A stretch of 64,000 bases of DNA from Bactrocera neohumeralis. Taxonomy: Eukaryota > Arthropoda > Insecta > Diptera > Tephritidae. The translations under genes and the position numbers were made by a program. Positions 23,481 to 36,403 of the stretch are shown piece by piece. The stretch lies in NCBI RefSeq assembly GCF_024586455.1, contig NC_065920.1:18500144-18564143 (forward strand), written 5' to 3'. The stretch's first letter is position 1, and each line of letters begins with the position of its first letter. Under the pieces are notes generated by a model. That model did not search any database and was not told the origin of the DNA. It was given only the letters and a program-made list of their open reading frames with translations.

Positions 23481-23704
23481 AACTCATGGTCACCACTGAA
23501 GGAGAAGAATCACCGTAAACAGCATCCAAGCAGTCTTTGATTTCTTTACTTGACCCTTCTTCCGTTCTATCGTCGACCAATATTGGATTTTGTCCATTTC
23601 TCTAAACAAAAACTACGAGTTCGATTCCGCCTGAAAATTTGACTTTTGCATTGGGCGGTTATGCTAAGTACTTATCGTACCGATCTTGTACATACATATA
23701 TCTC

Positions 23705-23980
23705 CTTTCTGTTCTTTAATGGCGTAGACACCGCTTACGAGGTTATAGCCGAGTTAACAACATCGCGCCAGTCTTTTCTTTTGTTCGCAATTAGGCACCA
23801 ATTGGCGATTCCTAGTTTAGCTAGGTCCTTCTCCAGTTGGTCTTTCCAGCGGAGTGCAGGTCTTCTTCTTCTTCTGCTTCCCCCGGGTACTGTGTCGAAT
23901 ACTTTCAGAGCTGGAGGAACATAAATTTTCCGCAGTACCTTTCTCTCGAAAACTCGTAACGTCGACTCGTATATATTATA
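23705..23980 (-). mobile_element. LINE family A fragment
   Basis: Short 3' piece with an internal deletion: ESTLRVFERKVLRKIYVP is joined directly to PALKVFDTVPGGSRRRRRPA and LEKDLAKLGIANW. Confidence 0.7.
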
Positions 23981-23989
23981 TACCACTCG

Positions 23990-25446
23990 AAAAAACTACC
24001 GATTTCATTTCTTCTTATATAGATATATCGGGTGATTTTGCCCGCAGAGCTTGATAACTTTTTTTAAAAAAAAAACGCATAAAATTTGCAAAATCTCCTT
24101 TATTTGAAACGTTAGATATTCATGACATTTACTTTTTCGAAAAAATTTAAATTCTGCTTCTAGGTCCTCCTTCGACACCAAAATAATTGCACTTTATTCA
24201 TCAGATGTTATATGTGTGTTTGCGTGTACAAGGTGTTACATAGTTAACAAATACCTGCTCATTATACCAACTACATCACGGCTGCTTGCAACTTACGACT
24301 CGCTGCCTCGCTACTGCAAAACCGATTTCATTTCAAATTAACCTCTGTAGCCTTTCAACAATTGGCCCTAAAACGCACCGCAGCCACATGCTCAGTTGCC
24401 ACTAGTTGGCCGATTGTTCGTTGTTTGGCGGTATGTAGCCTCGCTGATTGCCTGTGTTAGCAGCGCATTGAAGGTGCCTAATGCCCGCAGGTCCGTTCCC
24501 AAAGTTCATCATTAATTTTGTCTGCGTAGCAGAGGCAGCAGCAAAAATGAATGAGAAATGAAAACGTATATTATATATACATATATATGTATGTATGTGT
24601 CTGTGGAATGCATGCAATCACTTCTGCATTGTTGCTTACAGTTTTTGACAGATTTGTACAGCAGACTTTTGGCGCCTACAGTGTAATAATTCTTATGAGG
24701 TTTTCGTTCAACTCTTTCTTTTTTTTTGTTGGTTTTTACAACTTATTTTGTATGCTATTGTTGTTTTACAATTTGTTGCATTCTCCATACACGAAGAAAA
24801 TAATGATTTTTTACACAGCCAATGGATATCTACACAAACATACATACTATGTATTTATATGCACAAATAAATTTGAGCACGCATGCAGTTACTTGACTTT
24901 TGCGCATGCGCAGCTTTTACTCAGCCCTGCTTGTGTTTATGTGTGCATTCTGAATGCGCTCTTAAAAGTGCTTAATAGTCTGTCCCTTGGGCACTTAAAT
25001 GCATACAAAGTTGTGCATGTATTATAAGCAATTCTTTCCTTCATTCTTCATTTTAAATTTATTTTTTTTTTATTTCGACCGAAGGTGTTAGGGAATTAAC
25101 TTGGCACTTAAACGTTTCGAAATTACTTTTCCATGCACTTCAGGGCAGAGGTGTTTAGCGTAGAGAATGTAATATCTGCACCCATACACAAATATATATA
25201 CTTACGAACGTAGGAGTAGGATATTAAACACATGCAACTCTCAAATATTTCCAATTGGCCGGCTTAGAGGTACGGCTTGTAAAACTTGGATGGACTAGTA
25301 TGGACTCACTTATATGTACTCATTTAGAAATAGAACTTATTGAAAACTCCAAATTGTAGTTGGATAGCACCCACAACTAAATATTTGTATAAGCGGTGGA
25401 GAATTATAAGCAATTATATAAAATCTAGTAAAAAGAAGTACATTAA
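23990..25446. other. Gene-free intronic stretch
   Basis: AT-rich, with many TACATA/TATGTA runs. One long frame at 24551-25027 is Tyr/Cys/Phe-rich and looks like chance reading of AT-rich DNA. Nothing else supported. Confidence 0.35.
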
Positions 25447-25490
25447 AGGGTAAACCATTTCGAGATTCCCTACTTTTTTTCTTGAATATA
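25447..25490. repeat. Solo terminal sequence of the 62.5-kb IS630-like element
   Basis: AGGGTAAACCATTTCGAGAT followed by TCCCTACTTTTTTT matches the left end of the transposon at 62506 (AGGGTGATCCATTTCGAGGT). No matching opposite end was found nearby. Confidence 0.5.
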
Positions 25491-25518
25491 ATATTCTATT
25501 GCTGCTTATACCTACATA

Positions 25519-26050
25519 ATAGGCTGTCAAAAAAGTCTTGCGGTATTTTCGCTAGTTGGCGCTGAAAGAGCGTCGTTCTAGTTTTATTCGTCGCATCGGG
25601 TCATGCTATACCTTTTTGGAAAGCTCATTTCACGCGCTAACACGTGTTTGATTGATTGTCGTTTCTTTTAAGTCGTTCGTGAGTTATAGCGTCGCAAACA
25701 TGGAGCAAAATAAAGAGAAAATACGGCATATTTTACAGTACTACTACGATAAAGGCAAAAATGCATCTCAAGCCGTCAATAAAATTTGTGCAGTTTATGG
25801 ACCCGATACAGTTTCCATTTCCACCGCACTACGATGGTTTCAACGTTTTCGTTCTGGTGTAGATGCGCCACGCTCCGGAAGGCCTGTCGTCGAAAGTTGC
25901 GATAAAATCGCTGAATTGGTTGAAAGAGACCGGCATAGTAGCAGCCGTAGCATCGGTCAAGAGCTGGGCATGAGTCATCAAAAATTCATTTCAGTTTCAA
26001 TAAAAAAAAAAAATCAATAAAAATACCGCAAGACTTTTTTGACAACCCAT
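25519..26050 (+). mobile_element. Non-autonomous mariner deletion derivative, copy 1
   Basis: Inverted repeats ATAGGCTGTCAAAAAAGTCT (left) and ATGGGTTGTCAAAAAAGTCT (right, reverse complement) extend ~30 bp and are flanked by TA. The interior encodes the start of a mariner transposase (MEQNKEKIRHILQYYYDKGK, DTVSISTALRWFQRFRSGVD, SIGQELGMSHQK), then jumps straight to the 3' terminal region. The catalytic domain is absent. A second copy at 40114-40601 has the same junction. Confidence 0.88.
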
Positions 26051-26052
26051 TA

Positions 26053-26930
26053 TATGGGGAAGGAATAATTCTAATTAAAATACGAAAAGAGGGTTTCGAG
26101 AATCCTTATCTAAAATTTTATACTCTTGTTGCTACGGAGTATAATAGTACACCTAAAGCTTGTATGTATCACCTAAAAGTAATCGAGTTAGATATAGGGT
26201 TATACATATGTATGTATATAAATGATCAAGATGACGAAACGATCCGTCCGTCCATCCGTGCAAGCTGTAACTTGAATAAAAATCTTTGAAGAAACTTGGT
26301 ATACGAGTTCATTGGCTAAAAAAGTACTAGTGCGTAGATGGGCGTAATCGAACCACCGTCACGTCCGCAAAACGCCATTAACCGAAAACCATAACTAAGC
26401 ACTCGCCTAGCGCAAATATTATCAGAACTCCTATCGACAATGTGAAAATGGATGAAATCGGAAGATAACCCCGCACACTCCCTATATAAGGTACTGTTAA
26501 AAACTACCTAAACTCCAGAGACATTAAATTTCACACCAAAATGGTATGACAAAGCTTTGATGGAGCCGGGGTCGAAATTAGACTGCAGCCACGCCTACTT
26601 CCCATATAACACAATTTTAAATTCCATCTGATTTTTTCCTTTCGAGTGTACAAATCAAGAAGCAATTAATATAACGGGATAAAACTTTGCACGAATATAT
26701 CACCTTATGACGAAAAATTATCTAAATCCACAAAAAAATTTTCAAGCTCCTAGGTACCGACACAGTACATCTAGTTCACTTTTGATCGAAAATGTCGGTC
26801 AATATGTCATTTTTATAATTGATAGTAGTATGTCTGAGTGCTACAAATGGGTTGAATCGGGTTTATACTTCCCTCAGCCCCCATATATCTAATATAAAAA
26901 CTTGTTCTTAGCTTCATAGCTTCTTTTTTA
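26053..26930. repeat. Dispersed non-coding repeat
   Basis: Contains phrases that recur elsewhere, e.g. GGGTTGAATCGGGT then CCCTCAGCCCCCATATA at 26848-26888 and again at 46628-46660. No terminal repeats or coding region recognised. Confidence 0.45.
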
Positions 26931-26934
26931 TCCA

Positions 26935-27450
26935 GCCTTATTTAAATGGTTCAAAATGATTTCTTGTGCCATATTTAGCTCCTGGGCAATTGAAAGAGTA
27001 GTTACATGCAGGTCGGAATCAACGATTTACATTATTTTATCGATATTAGACGTCTAGAGCGAGTTGCATCTTCAATTTTCAGAAAAGGCAGGTTAATCGA
27101 ACTTCCCATGCACTCGTTCGTTTTTTCGGTTTAGGTGAATTTTTGGCTTGCCATTCGCTAGATTATTCATAAACACACGGTTAGTCATCAGTAATTATCC
27201 GTCCTCAACTCATGTTGTCTCTTTTGCGACCTCCACTCGACGTCGTCTTTGCAAAAGGTTCAGATCATTTGGTATAAATCTAGCATTGACACGCTGCATA
27301 CGCAAAATAAGTATGAACCAAAACGTGTTGTGTCGATCCTTTTTAGATGTGGAGATCCTCGACATATTTTCTATATTACAACATAATTCAGTAGCTGTGT
27401 CTGCTTCCTTCATTGCAATGCGTCCGAACTAAACAATTCCGGTAGCATTT
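26935..27450 (-). mobile_element. Decayed mariner relic
   Basis: The minus strand encodes VNARFIPNDLNLLQRRRRVE, the mariner block between the HTH and catalytic domains, but TGA/TAA stops follow immediately. The left part (26935-27130) resembles 34430-34600. Confidence 0.5.
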
Positions 27451-27459
27451 TTATTATCT

Positions 27460-28547
27460 CGTGGAAAATTACTTCGTGCACTGTACGTACCACGTAACAC
27501 ACTTAACGCGCTTGTGCCTTTATATGGACGAAAGCTCATCTGTCGCAAATCATCTCCATCAAAACGTCCGCTGTCGTTGTTATCTTCCCATACTAATAAA
27601 ACACGTTGCCATACCAGGGGTCTTCACATAGTCTTAGCACACACACTCACAAATTTTTTTGGCATGCAACGTTTCTGCTACACACACTAATGATTTTCAA
27701 ATAAATGCCCTGCCTCCAATGCGTGGAGCATCAACGCATGCGTACACGTTCTAGGCAAACACACGCCTTTGTCGCTTCACCATTTTTGTACTCGTACTCA
27801 TAGTTATTTATGTGGCTAACTATTAAATGAGCTGGCTTGCGGTTGAGCTCGCAGCGAACGAAGTGATGCATTAGCAGCCGTGTGACAGTGGCAATTGCGG
27901 TCTGCCTCATGGGCGTAATATGGTCATAATATCTCAAAGTAGCCATAAATGGCACACATACGCAAGAAGCGTTCACAAGTAATCTACCTCAACGTTCTAC
28001 TGGAACCATATTTAGTTTGAGTTATGTTAGAGGTATGCTTTATACTTAAATGCAGCAAATAATGATAAAAATTCTCTGTTCGTTAGAGTTATTTATCTTA
28101 CAACAACTATAATTACGGTATTTCCTTAATAAGTTTGATTGGAAAAAGTTGTGATTTGTTAGGCATTAGATGCCTACGTCATATAAGGAACGTCTAGGAG
28201 AAGCATTTCATGTAACGGCAACATAAAAGGCGTAAAGAACAAAATTCTCAAAAATATATTCATTAAACTCCGGTAAAGATGATGATATAAGCTCTTCAAT
28301 CGTTACAGGTCATTGGAAAGACCTTAAAAGCGATCGTCATACCAAGCATAGACAAAGGGGGCTACTGAGGTTAGGAAAAGCATTTGTTATGTACGATTAT
28401 ATTTTGATACGAGAAATCGCAAAATAATTTCAAGGAAATTTTTGAATATGACTTCCGGACCTATTTATGTTACGTAACGTACGATTCTCCGAGTATTTAC
28501 CAAGGCCAAAATAAGAGTTGGTTTCGAGTACTCAAAAACTTCAAGTT
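27460..28547. other. Gene-free intronic stretch
   Basis: No recognised gene, RNA or element in about 1.1 kb. Confidence 0.35.
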
Positions 28548-28815
28548 TCTTCTACTTATTCCAAGTGTAGCCAGGCCCTTCTCCACCTAGTTTTTCCAAC
28601 GGAGTGAAGATCTTCCTCTGCTTCAACCGGGGGGTACTGCATCGAATACTCTCACAGCTAGAGTATTGTCATCAATTCGGACTACATGACCTAGCGGGTG
28701 TAGCCGCTGTCTTTTAATTCGCTGAACTATATCATCCACTGCGGTATTCGCCGCTGTCAATTCACAAAGGACTATAAATCTTCCGCAGCACCTTTCTCTC
28801 GAAAACTCCTAACGC
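28548..28815 (-). mobile_element. LINE family A fragment
   Basis: Diverged ~260-bp piece, recognisable from AGTGTAGCCAGGCCCTTCTC, the CTTCCTCTGCTTC run and CTTCCGCAGCACCTTTCTCT, all shared with the better copies. Frames are broken. Confidence 0.65.
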
Positions 28816-29000
28816 CCCTTAAACCAAATATCCGCGTGAAATTTCGCTTTGTTTGATTGATATTTCAGAAGGTCATGAGATCCGGAAAAATATCACATAT
28901 GGCCATAATCTAACCTATAATACGTAATTTATTAATAAGTCATTTCATATCTAAAAAATTATTCATTTTAAGTTAAAAATACATAATATTATTAAAATTT

Positions 29001-29028
29001 GTATTTTTTTCTCTCTTTATAGGTAAGT
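29001..29028 (+). promoter_or_regulatory. Putative recursive splice site (ratchet point) 1
   Basis: GTATTTTTTTCTCTCTTTAT then AG|GTAAGT: a 3' splice site fused to a consensus 5' splice site, with the junction at 29022/29023 and zero exon length. It is on the same strand as the 12151-12241 exon, 16.8 kb after its donor. Fly long introns are known to be removed in steps at such sites. Confidence 0.65.
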
Positions 29029-29631
29029 CAACAGTTTAAATACTTACATTGCTAACGGAATAAGAATTTGAAAATCAGCAGAAACGAATTGGGTATACTC
29101 TATATATTTATATGAAATATTTATTATACACTTATTATTTTTTATGCTTCAAAAGTAGTATTTCTTGTAACTGAAGTGGAAAATCGGTATTAGAGGACAA
29201 AAATATTAATTTTTGTGTTTAGCTGGTATTTTTGGATTATGAGTATCTTTGAATCTTGATTTTCGTCGAGGTTAAAATACTAGTATGTTTATATTTTTGA
29301 ATTCTGTGTTTCATTTTTCTACACAGAAAGCCCTAGAGGCAGCGGCCTGATAAGAAAAGAAAAAATCATAGATTGAAACCCACTGCAAATGAAAGATAAA
29401 TTTTGAGGTTATGTGAAAAAGTCGTTAGACAAAAGTTATAGATCTTTTCATTACCTACAACATTGCTATATAACTTTTTTCTATAGCACTCGTAATCTTG
29501 CTGAAAATTGAGATAAATCACTTTAAGGATTAAAAATTCAATCACGCCACTCCCCTTTTTTTCCCGACCTCAGGTTACCGATGACTTTCACTCTACTATT
29601 TTTTTTTTGCTGTTTTTAAAAATTATCTTTT

Positions 29632-30720
29632 CCTTTATTGGCGGTTATAGTAGAGTTTACAACAACGTGCCAGTCGTTCTACCTTTTCCCTGTTTGGCGC
29701 CAAATGGAGATTCCAAGTGTAGCCAGGTCCCTTTCCACCTGGTCTTTCCAACGGTGTGGAGGTCTTCTTTTTTCTCTGCTTCCCCCGGCGGGTACTGCGT
29801 CGAATACTTTCAGAGCTGGAGTGTCTTCTTCCATTGGGGCGACATGACCTAGCCAGCGGAGCCGCTGTCTTTTAATTCGCTGAATTACGTCAATGTCGTC
29901 GTGTGTCTCGTTATTCGTCGCCAAAAATCTTCCGCAGAACCTTTCTCTCAAAAACTCGTAGCACCGACTCATCAGATGTTGCCATCGTTCATGTCTCTGT
30001 ACATATAGCAGGACGGAAATGATGAGTGACTTGTAGGGTTTGGTCTTTGTTCGTCGAGAGAGAACTTTACTTCTCAATTGCCTATTCCGAAGTAGCAATC
30101 TATCTTTCACTCAAGAATCCAGCCCAGTATACGATCTAGTGATTCTAAAGAAAGTTTTTAACCGCTCACGATCTTGATTATGGTTCTTTAGGTCTTTTGG
30201 GTATACATTTTGTATATCCTGAACAGGTTATATTAAGTGTACCCCGAAGTAAAGAACGTACAAAGTAGCACCTGTTAGCAAGAGTTATTCTGCATAGAAT
30301 TTCGAGGCTGACGTTGTTGTTGGTTTCAATGCTGGTTCCAAAATAGACGATATTTTCTATGACTTCGAAATTATGACTGTCAACGACGTTGGAACCAAGT
30401 CACGAGTGCGAAGACAGTTTGTTTGATGTTAGGAAAGTTTTCTTGCCCTCGCTCACTACCAGACTCATTTGCTTGGCTTCCTTATCCAGTCTGGAGAAAG
30501 CAGAACTAACGCCGTAGCTGTTGGAGCCAATGATATCATTATCATTGACGTACGCCAGCAGCTGTACACTGTTATAGAAGATTGTACCTTCTCTATTCAG
30601 ATCTTTCGTCGGACCATATTCTACAAAGAAGTTGATACTTACTCCTTATCAGTTCTTCGCCGCCGTATTTGAATAGCTCGGTTGGCAATCCATTGGGCCC
30701 ACCCGCTTGGAGCGTGGGCA
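29632..30720 (-). mobile_element. LINE family A, longer broken copy
   Basis: 29632-30112 carries the C-terminal part (LSRRTKTKPYKSLIISVLLY, KRQRLRWLGHVAPMEEDTPA, LERDLATLGISIWRQ-like). 30240-30720 carries the upstream reverse-transcriptase part (the region before and after YADD, seen on the plus strand as CATTATCATTGACGTACGCC). Separated by ~130 bp and full of frameshifts. Confidence 0.7.
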
Positions 30721-31949
30721 CAAATCAACGATATGTTGAAGAACTTCGCCTTGAATCGGAGTACTGGGGAGTCAGAGTTTTACTCAATAATAATTTTTTT
30801 CGAGTTACTTTAAAGAAGCTGAAAATACTTGAGATTCTCTGCTTACGAAAATGCATATATTGCTTCTCCATATGGTTTTTATTCCTTGTGTTGTTGTAAA
30901 CAACTTTTCCAATAACAACCGTTTGTTTATGTCATTTAGTTATACCAACAATTCATTAATCTTTGAAATCAATATCCATTCATTATATCCAATGCTTGCA
31001 TATATGGTATTAGCATTCTACTCATTTGCATTTTAATACATAATTTTTCGCACTTCAAGAGTTATGTTATTTACCGTTTAGCGTAAACTGGTGAATTATA
31101 ATTTATTGCCAATAACTCAGTAGTAACCAATATAGAAAAAATTACAATTGACTAGTATTTATACAACGATTATTTAAGCGCTAAATGCAAGCTTTCTGCC
31201 ATATTTACATACTTACATGTACAGTGCTGAGAAAAATATGAGCAGTAATGGTTTATACTTTGCGAAAATGATGGAGAAATGAAAGCAACCGTTAATTTCC
31301 CAATGAGTTCCTAGATGTGGCAGAGCTCAGAACTTTGGGTCCACAGATATATATCACATCTAACAATAGACGAGTTCTTATTCAAAATCAATTTATATCA
31401 ATTCAATACACTCAAATCCTTCCGTTTTGTCTCCAGAAGAGTCAATGGTTAATTACTAGCGCTAATTCAGATTTCTTCTAGCACGGGATTATCTTCGAAT
31501 AACATCACTTACTATCTTCAAAACATTCCTCTTTCTACACATACATATACATATGTATGTACATATGTAGCACATTCTGTCGAAATATTCAAAATTCTTT
31601 CGCTCTCTTTTTTTCTGTAGTGTCTCTCTCTCTCTCACTCTTTCTCTTCAATGCTTTCCTTTTCATCCACGAATAGGAATTTTGTCGATATATATAAAGT
31701 TTTGGAAAACAGGTTCGATAACTGAATATTGTTCTTTTTTGCTTTTCGATAATGGTTCTATCTACAATACTTTCCTTATCACCCAAAAACAATACGAAAT
31801 ATTCAGGGTCGATAATAGAATTCTTTATTTCATTTTATTTTCAATAAAGTCTCAATCTCACTCGCGCGAGTGCCTGCCTTTTCACCTCAAAACAATCTAT
31901 CTTATTGGAATATTCCATATTTTTATCGTTATGGCAAAGTCGATGACAG

Positions 31950-32480
31950 AGTACCTTAACTGGGTATCAGTCACTAGATCACCTCTGGGGGTTCTACAAG
32001 AGTATGCTCCGGTCTTGAAACCTCCTGTTAGTCGCCGCATCTTTTTGTAGAATTTTTGAGCATTACGACTGTCGGACAGCTTATCAAGCTCTTCATACTC
32101 ACGCATTTCGGCCTCTCTCTTTTTTGACTGCAAATGCGTCTCGCTCCATTCCTCAAGAGTTTTGGTCGATATTCATAACGTTGCGAGGTAGGCAGTCTGT
32201 TTTTTATCCACTGCGACACGGCACTCCTCATCGTACCAGCTGTTCCTTTGCCTTTTCCGAAAACCAATGGCTTCATTTCCAGCTGTTCGTAAGGAGCTTG
32301 AAATGACGTCCCACAGTTCCCTTATACCGAGTTGCTGATGAATGCTCTCAGTCTCAGAGTGCAAGTCGAGTAGAAAGCAACTTTTCGACGTCGAACATTC
32401 CTTATGTTTTTTGATGTGCATTGTTTGCTGCACGGAAGTGGGTACGTATCTTGGCTGCAACAATATAGTGGTCCGAGTTA
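31950..32480 (-). mobile_element. LINE family A, linker between endonuclease and reverse transcriptase
   Basis: Minus-strand frames read QLGIRELWDVISSSLRTAGN, RNSWYDEECRVAVDKKQTAY and SRNAQKFYKKMRRLTGGFKT, the segment typically between the endonuclease and RT domains of LINEs. It lies in order upstream of the 29.6-30.7 kb copy, so the two may be one inserted element split by 1.2 kb. Confidence 0.65.
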
Positions 32481-32609
32481 ATGTTAGAACCTCGGACGCA
32501 CTAAAACACTGGAGATGTGTCTTTCATCTATCAGACTATAGTGCCTACACATTGGAGAATATATTTGCTAACGTTACCTTGCTTCACATATCCTCGAACC
32601 GTCTGATAT

Positions 32610-33426
32610 GAGAATTATCGAAAAGTAATTATATCATGGAACCCTTGTCCGGAAATTCGAGAATGGAATCCTCTTCTGTAAGACGCCTCCTTTGAAATAT
32701 AAATTCTGCTCGCCACTGTAGCCACAGTGATTCTGTAGATCTTTATTTTTTATTTCCCCCATTCGGTTGCCTTACCTTGCCATTTTGGCATTTAAGCGCG
32801 TGCTTTCTAACCACTGCACGTAATGCACGGTGCTGCAGTGGAACGCTATATTAACTGCGTCATTAACATGTCCAACCACCATCACCAACCACCAGCAACA
32901 GCCGGTGCATACTTCCATTGTAACCACAATTGCTCAAGTTGGTGCAGCCACTGAAATGAGCGCGTACTTTTGCCAAGCTGTTAGTCGGTTGATTTGTATT
33001 TAATGCAAACTTACATAGTTACTTAGTTAGCTTGGTCTACTTGTTGTTTTTGGGACTAGACGAAGTGCTAGCTAGCGCGCCACCGAGACATGTCAGTCCA
33101 CTTGGCAAAGTGGTTTTAGCTGTTTTCTGTGCACTGTGGTCGGAATATAAACTGACAATGATTTACGGACATAATCAATGTTAATTTGATCAATTTTCAT
33201 TGATGGTCGTACATGACGTTTTTGTTGTCATTTAACGTTGTACAGGAAAACATAAAAATGAAATAATTAACGATTGCAAAGTGTATTAGATTACTTGCCT
33301 CAGGGCTGATTTTTAATTAATTTTGAATATATTTACCACTTTATATAAAATATTTATGAGAAAATAAATAAAAAATAAGTTATTAACCAATTTATTTTAA
33401 TTAAATGAGGTAAAAAAAAGGTGTAT
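32610..33426. other. Gene-free intronic stretch before the tRNA cluster
   Basis: Nothing recognised in about 800 bp. GC-moderate with short CAACCACC runs near 32860-32900. Confidence 0.3.
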
Positions 33427-33497
33427 TGCATCGGCCGGGAATCGAACCCGGGCCGCCCGCGTGGCAGGCGAGCATTCTACCACTGAACCACCGATGC
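33427..33497 (-). tRNA. tRNA-Gly(GCC) copy 1
   Basis: 71-nt cloverleaf with a 7-bp acceptor stem (GCATCGG/CCGATGC), A box TGGTTCAGTGG, anticodon GCC at tRNA positions 33-35, B box GGTTCGATTCC and discriminator A. A T8 terminator lies about 10 bp downstream. Confidence 0.98.
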
Positions 33498-33801
33498 TTG
33501 TTATATACCGTTACTTCGTAGCTGTTAACAAAAGAGAGTGAGAGATAGTTAATTGATGTGCAAGCATGTTTATGCTGTTACTAGCTTCGTCAGCACTACT
33601 AAAAATAGATTTCCATTAATTTATTTAAATAGACTTTATGTGAACGCTGCAGCTAGTTTGCATACTGAGCAGTTTGTTGTTGTCTAAAATTGTTGGCAGT
33701 TGTTGATAATTTTAGAAAAGCGATGATTGTAGAGTTTTGAAGACATTGATAGATACGTAGGTTGCCTTTTCTATTTCGGGATTCGAGTGCAAAAACAAAT
33801 T

Positions 33802-34302
33802 TTAATCATCGAAAACCGCTTTATTGTTTCTCTCAATATTTTTCATTAATACTACAAGCTTGGAAGTAATTTGTGTGCTGACAACTTTTGTTAGACTCGG
33901 CTCATCTTGAAACACCCATACAGTCGCCGCAAGTCTCTTTCTTAGCGGTTGACAAATTGTGTGGGATCCAACGTGAACAATTTTCTTTACAGTCAAATGT
34001 TCCTGCAATATTGAATGTATGCTGGTCCCACTAATGCCTATAGTTGTCTCTATACCACTATAGATCACATAACGATCTTCCAATATCATTTTGCGCACAG
34101 CAACAATAGTTTCCTTCCCTAAATTCGTCTTGGAGTAATGTACGACCTCGATTGATTCATCATACCATCGATAAATACTGCTATTTGATGAAGCTTCATT
34201 GTCAAAAATTGAATTAAATTCATCTATGCACTCTTGATGAGTTAATCCACGTCGAAAGTTGTAAAAAAGAATTGCGCGAACAAGTTCTCTATTTAATTCC
34301 AT
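33802..34302 (-). mobile_element. Mariner with an internally deleted but open transposase
   Basis: A 166-codon open frame starts MELNRELVRAILFYNFRRGL, has the mariner HTH (SIYRWYDES, GISGTSIHSILQEHL), and then fuses QPLRKRLAA directly to TVWVFQDEPSLTKVVS. The first catalytic Asp region between them is gone. Terminal repeats were not identified. Confidence 0.7.
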
Positions 34303-34429
34303 GTTTTGGTCGAGAAGAATATTTTAAGTTACTGTAAACAACACAAATAGCGCTCATAAGCTCATAGCGTTAACTCGTGTGCCACCCATATATCAATCCT
34401 TATTTATTGGTTCCAATTTGCTTTTTGTT

Positions 34430-35485
34430 ATGTGTTTAGCTTCGGGACAATCGGAACAGTGCTTAAGGAGGGTCGGTCTCTATGATTTTCATTACTTTAT
34501 TAATATTTTCAATAATTGGCCTTTCAGAGGTGCATCAGAGTTATCGGAATGGAACGAAGGAAGTCGAAATTGCGGCTTATTCGCTTTTACAGTGTCAGCT
34601 GTAACAACACTATTCACATTTTTAGAAGCCTGATACCTAAAATTGTGGTTCATCTGTTGAGTCCAATTTTCAATGACTCGTTCGAGCATTTCCAAGGCCT
34701 AAATCGAAGCGGAATTATCCGCATAGAATTTTGACTTTAAAGATCCCCACTGAAAAAAGTCTAACGGTGTGATATCACATGATCTTGATTGCCAATCGAC
34801 CGGCCCAAAACGTAAAACTATCTGCTCACCGAAGTGTTCTCTCAATAAATCCATTGCTTGATGCAATGTGTGGGAAGTGGCGCCGACTTGTTGAAATAAA
34901 ATGTCGCCAAGATCACGAGCTTTAATTTCAGGCATCCATTGACGTTTCCGTTCTCACCTGCATCATTTTTGATGAAATATGGACCGATGATTCCACCGGC
35001 CCACAAACCACACCATACCGTTGTTTCTTCTGGATGAAATGGCAGCTCTTGAATCTCTGCAGGTTGCTCTTTCTTTTTCAGTTCTCTATTTTGTACGCTT
35101 TCAATTTAAAATCTCGACGTAAAATGCGCTAAGTCGTTCCATACTCCGAGTTACTGTCTTCGCGTACACTCGCAGCTTCGGCTGCTATATTTTCTTCACT
35201 GCATGCTGGACGTGATCTATTCGGTCGATTATTATCTAATAATAAATGGTGGGTCTCAAGATGTGTGATGGTGTTAAGAATCAGTAGGCCGACTACATAT
35301 GTTGACCATAAGTTGAACGAACCGCGCCAAACAAATTCCTTATAGAACGGGAATTTTCGTAATTAAGTTGAACGTTGTGTAAAAGTTGTTCAGGCTAAAG
35401 ACTTTCCAGTCAAGAATATCATGAAATACCAAACAATATTGAGCAAAAATTACTTGACACGACTCATGCGTGATCTGTCACAAAC
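34430..35485 (-). mobile_element. IS630/Tc1-mariner-type transposon relic, copy 1
   Basis: The minus strand encodes HTLHQAMDLLREHFGEQIVL, DITPLDFFQWGSLKSKFY and LERVIENWTQQMNHNFR, the C-terminal catalytic end of a DDE transposase. More decayed N-terminal parts extend to ~35480. It is homologous to the copy at 62506-63600. The leftmost 200 bp resemble the relic at 26935. Confidence 0.65.
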
Positions 35486-36403
35486 AGTACTCAGCTCGTT
35501 ATTTCTAGTCAGGCGTAAAAGAAATGATCCAGTTATTGAGAAAAGTTATACATATTCTGTTATTGCCGATCATTAAATTATGATTCTTTTGAAATCCTTC
35601 CAACGAGCCCGGCATTTCGTCTTCCACCGGTATCTTTGTACCTCCTTCTAGCTGAAAGAGGTCATTATTAACTCTTAAGTAATACTCAGACGGTCGCTAA
35701 TATCTCCGTCGAAAATATTCGAAATTGTAAAGATTTAAAGCTTTTACTTTATATTTAATGTTTTATTTCCTTATATTATATATTACATAAGTATATATAT
35801 ACGTATGTATATAGGTATAGGTATACATTTCCTTAATCGTGCATTAAAAGGGATTTGAATATACTTATTTGGCTACGTCTCTTCTTTAGTGCAAAGCATG
35901 AATTATATGAAAAAAAATTATAATTTCAAAAGAACTTCGGATCGCCTTAAGATCATAAAAAGCGTCTTAAAATCTTTATTACCTTGACATTTCCTCTAAC
36001 ATAAATAAAGAAATTAAAGTCAAATGTTTGCTGTTTGTTGTTGTTATGGCTGCGCAATAAGCGGATTTCAGGTCTGCCGCATCAAATAAAAATGTTGGGG
36101 CGGATTTCGTTAAACGGCATTTTAATTCAACATTTTATTACTATATTTTAATTTTTTCCTGTTATTTGTGTGTGGTGATGTTCAGAGAGGGTTTTTGCAT
36201 AAATACGCAGTTAATAATTAAATTTGATGCTTTTTGCTTTGTAATTTCTTTCTTGATTTTGGTGGCTTTGTCACATTTTTCGCATAAATTGGAATTAGTT
36301 AATTTTTTTCGTATTAATTGACTTAAAGAAAGGCCTTTATTGTGCCAAGTTTTAAATTGTTGATGAGTTTTAAACGAGTTTTCATTTCTTAAAAAAGTGT
36401 GAT
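35486..36403. other. Gene-free intronic stretch
   Basis: AT-rich, no gene or recognised element. Contains TATATATACGTATGTATATA-like runs near 35790-35830. Confidence 0.35.

Noticed and set aside
24551..25027. 158-codon open frame
   Set aside because: Composition is Tyr/Phe/Cys-rich from AT-rich DNA with poly-T; no domain, no splice context and no family resemblance.
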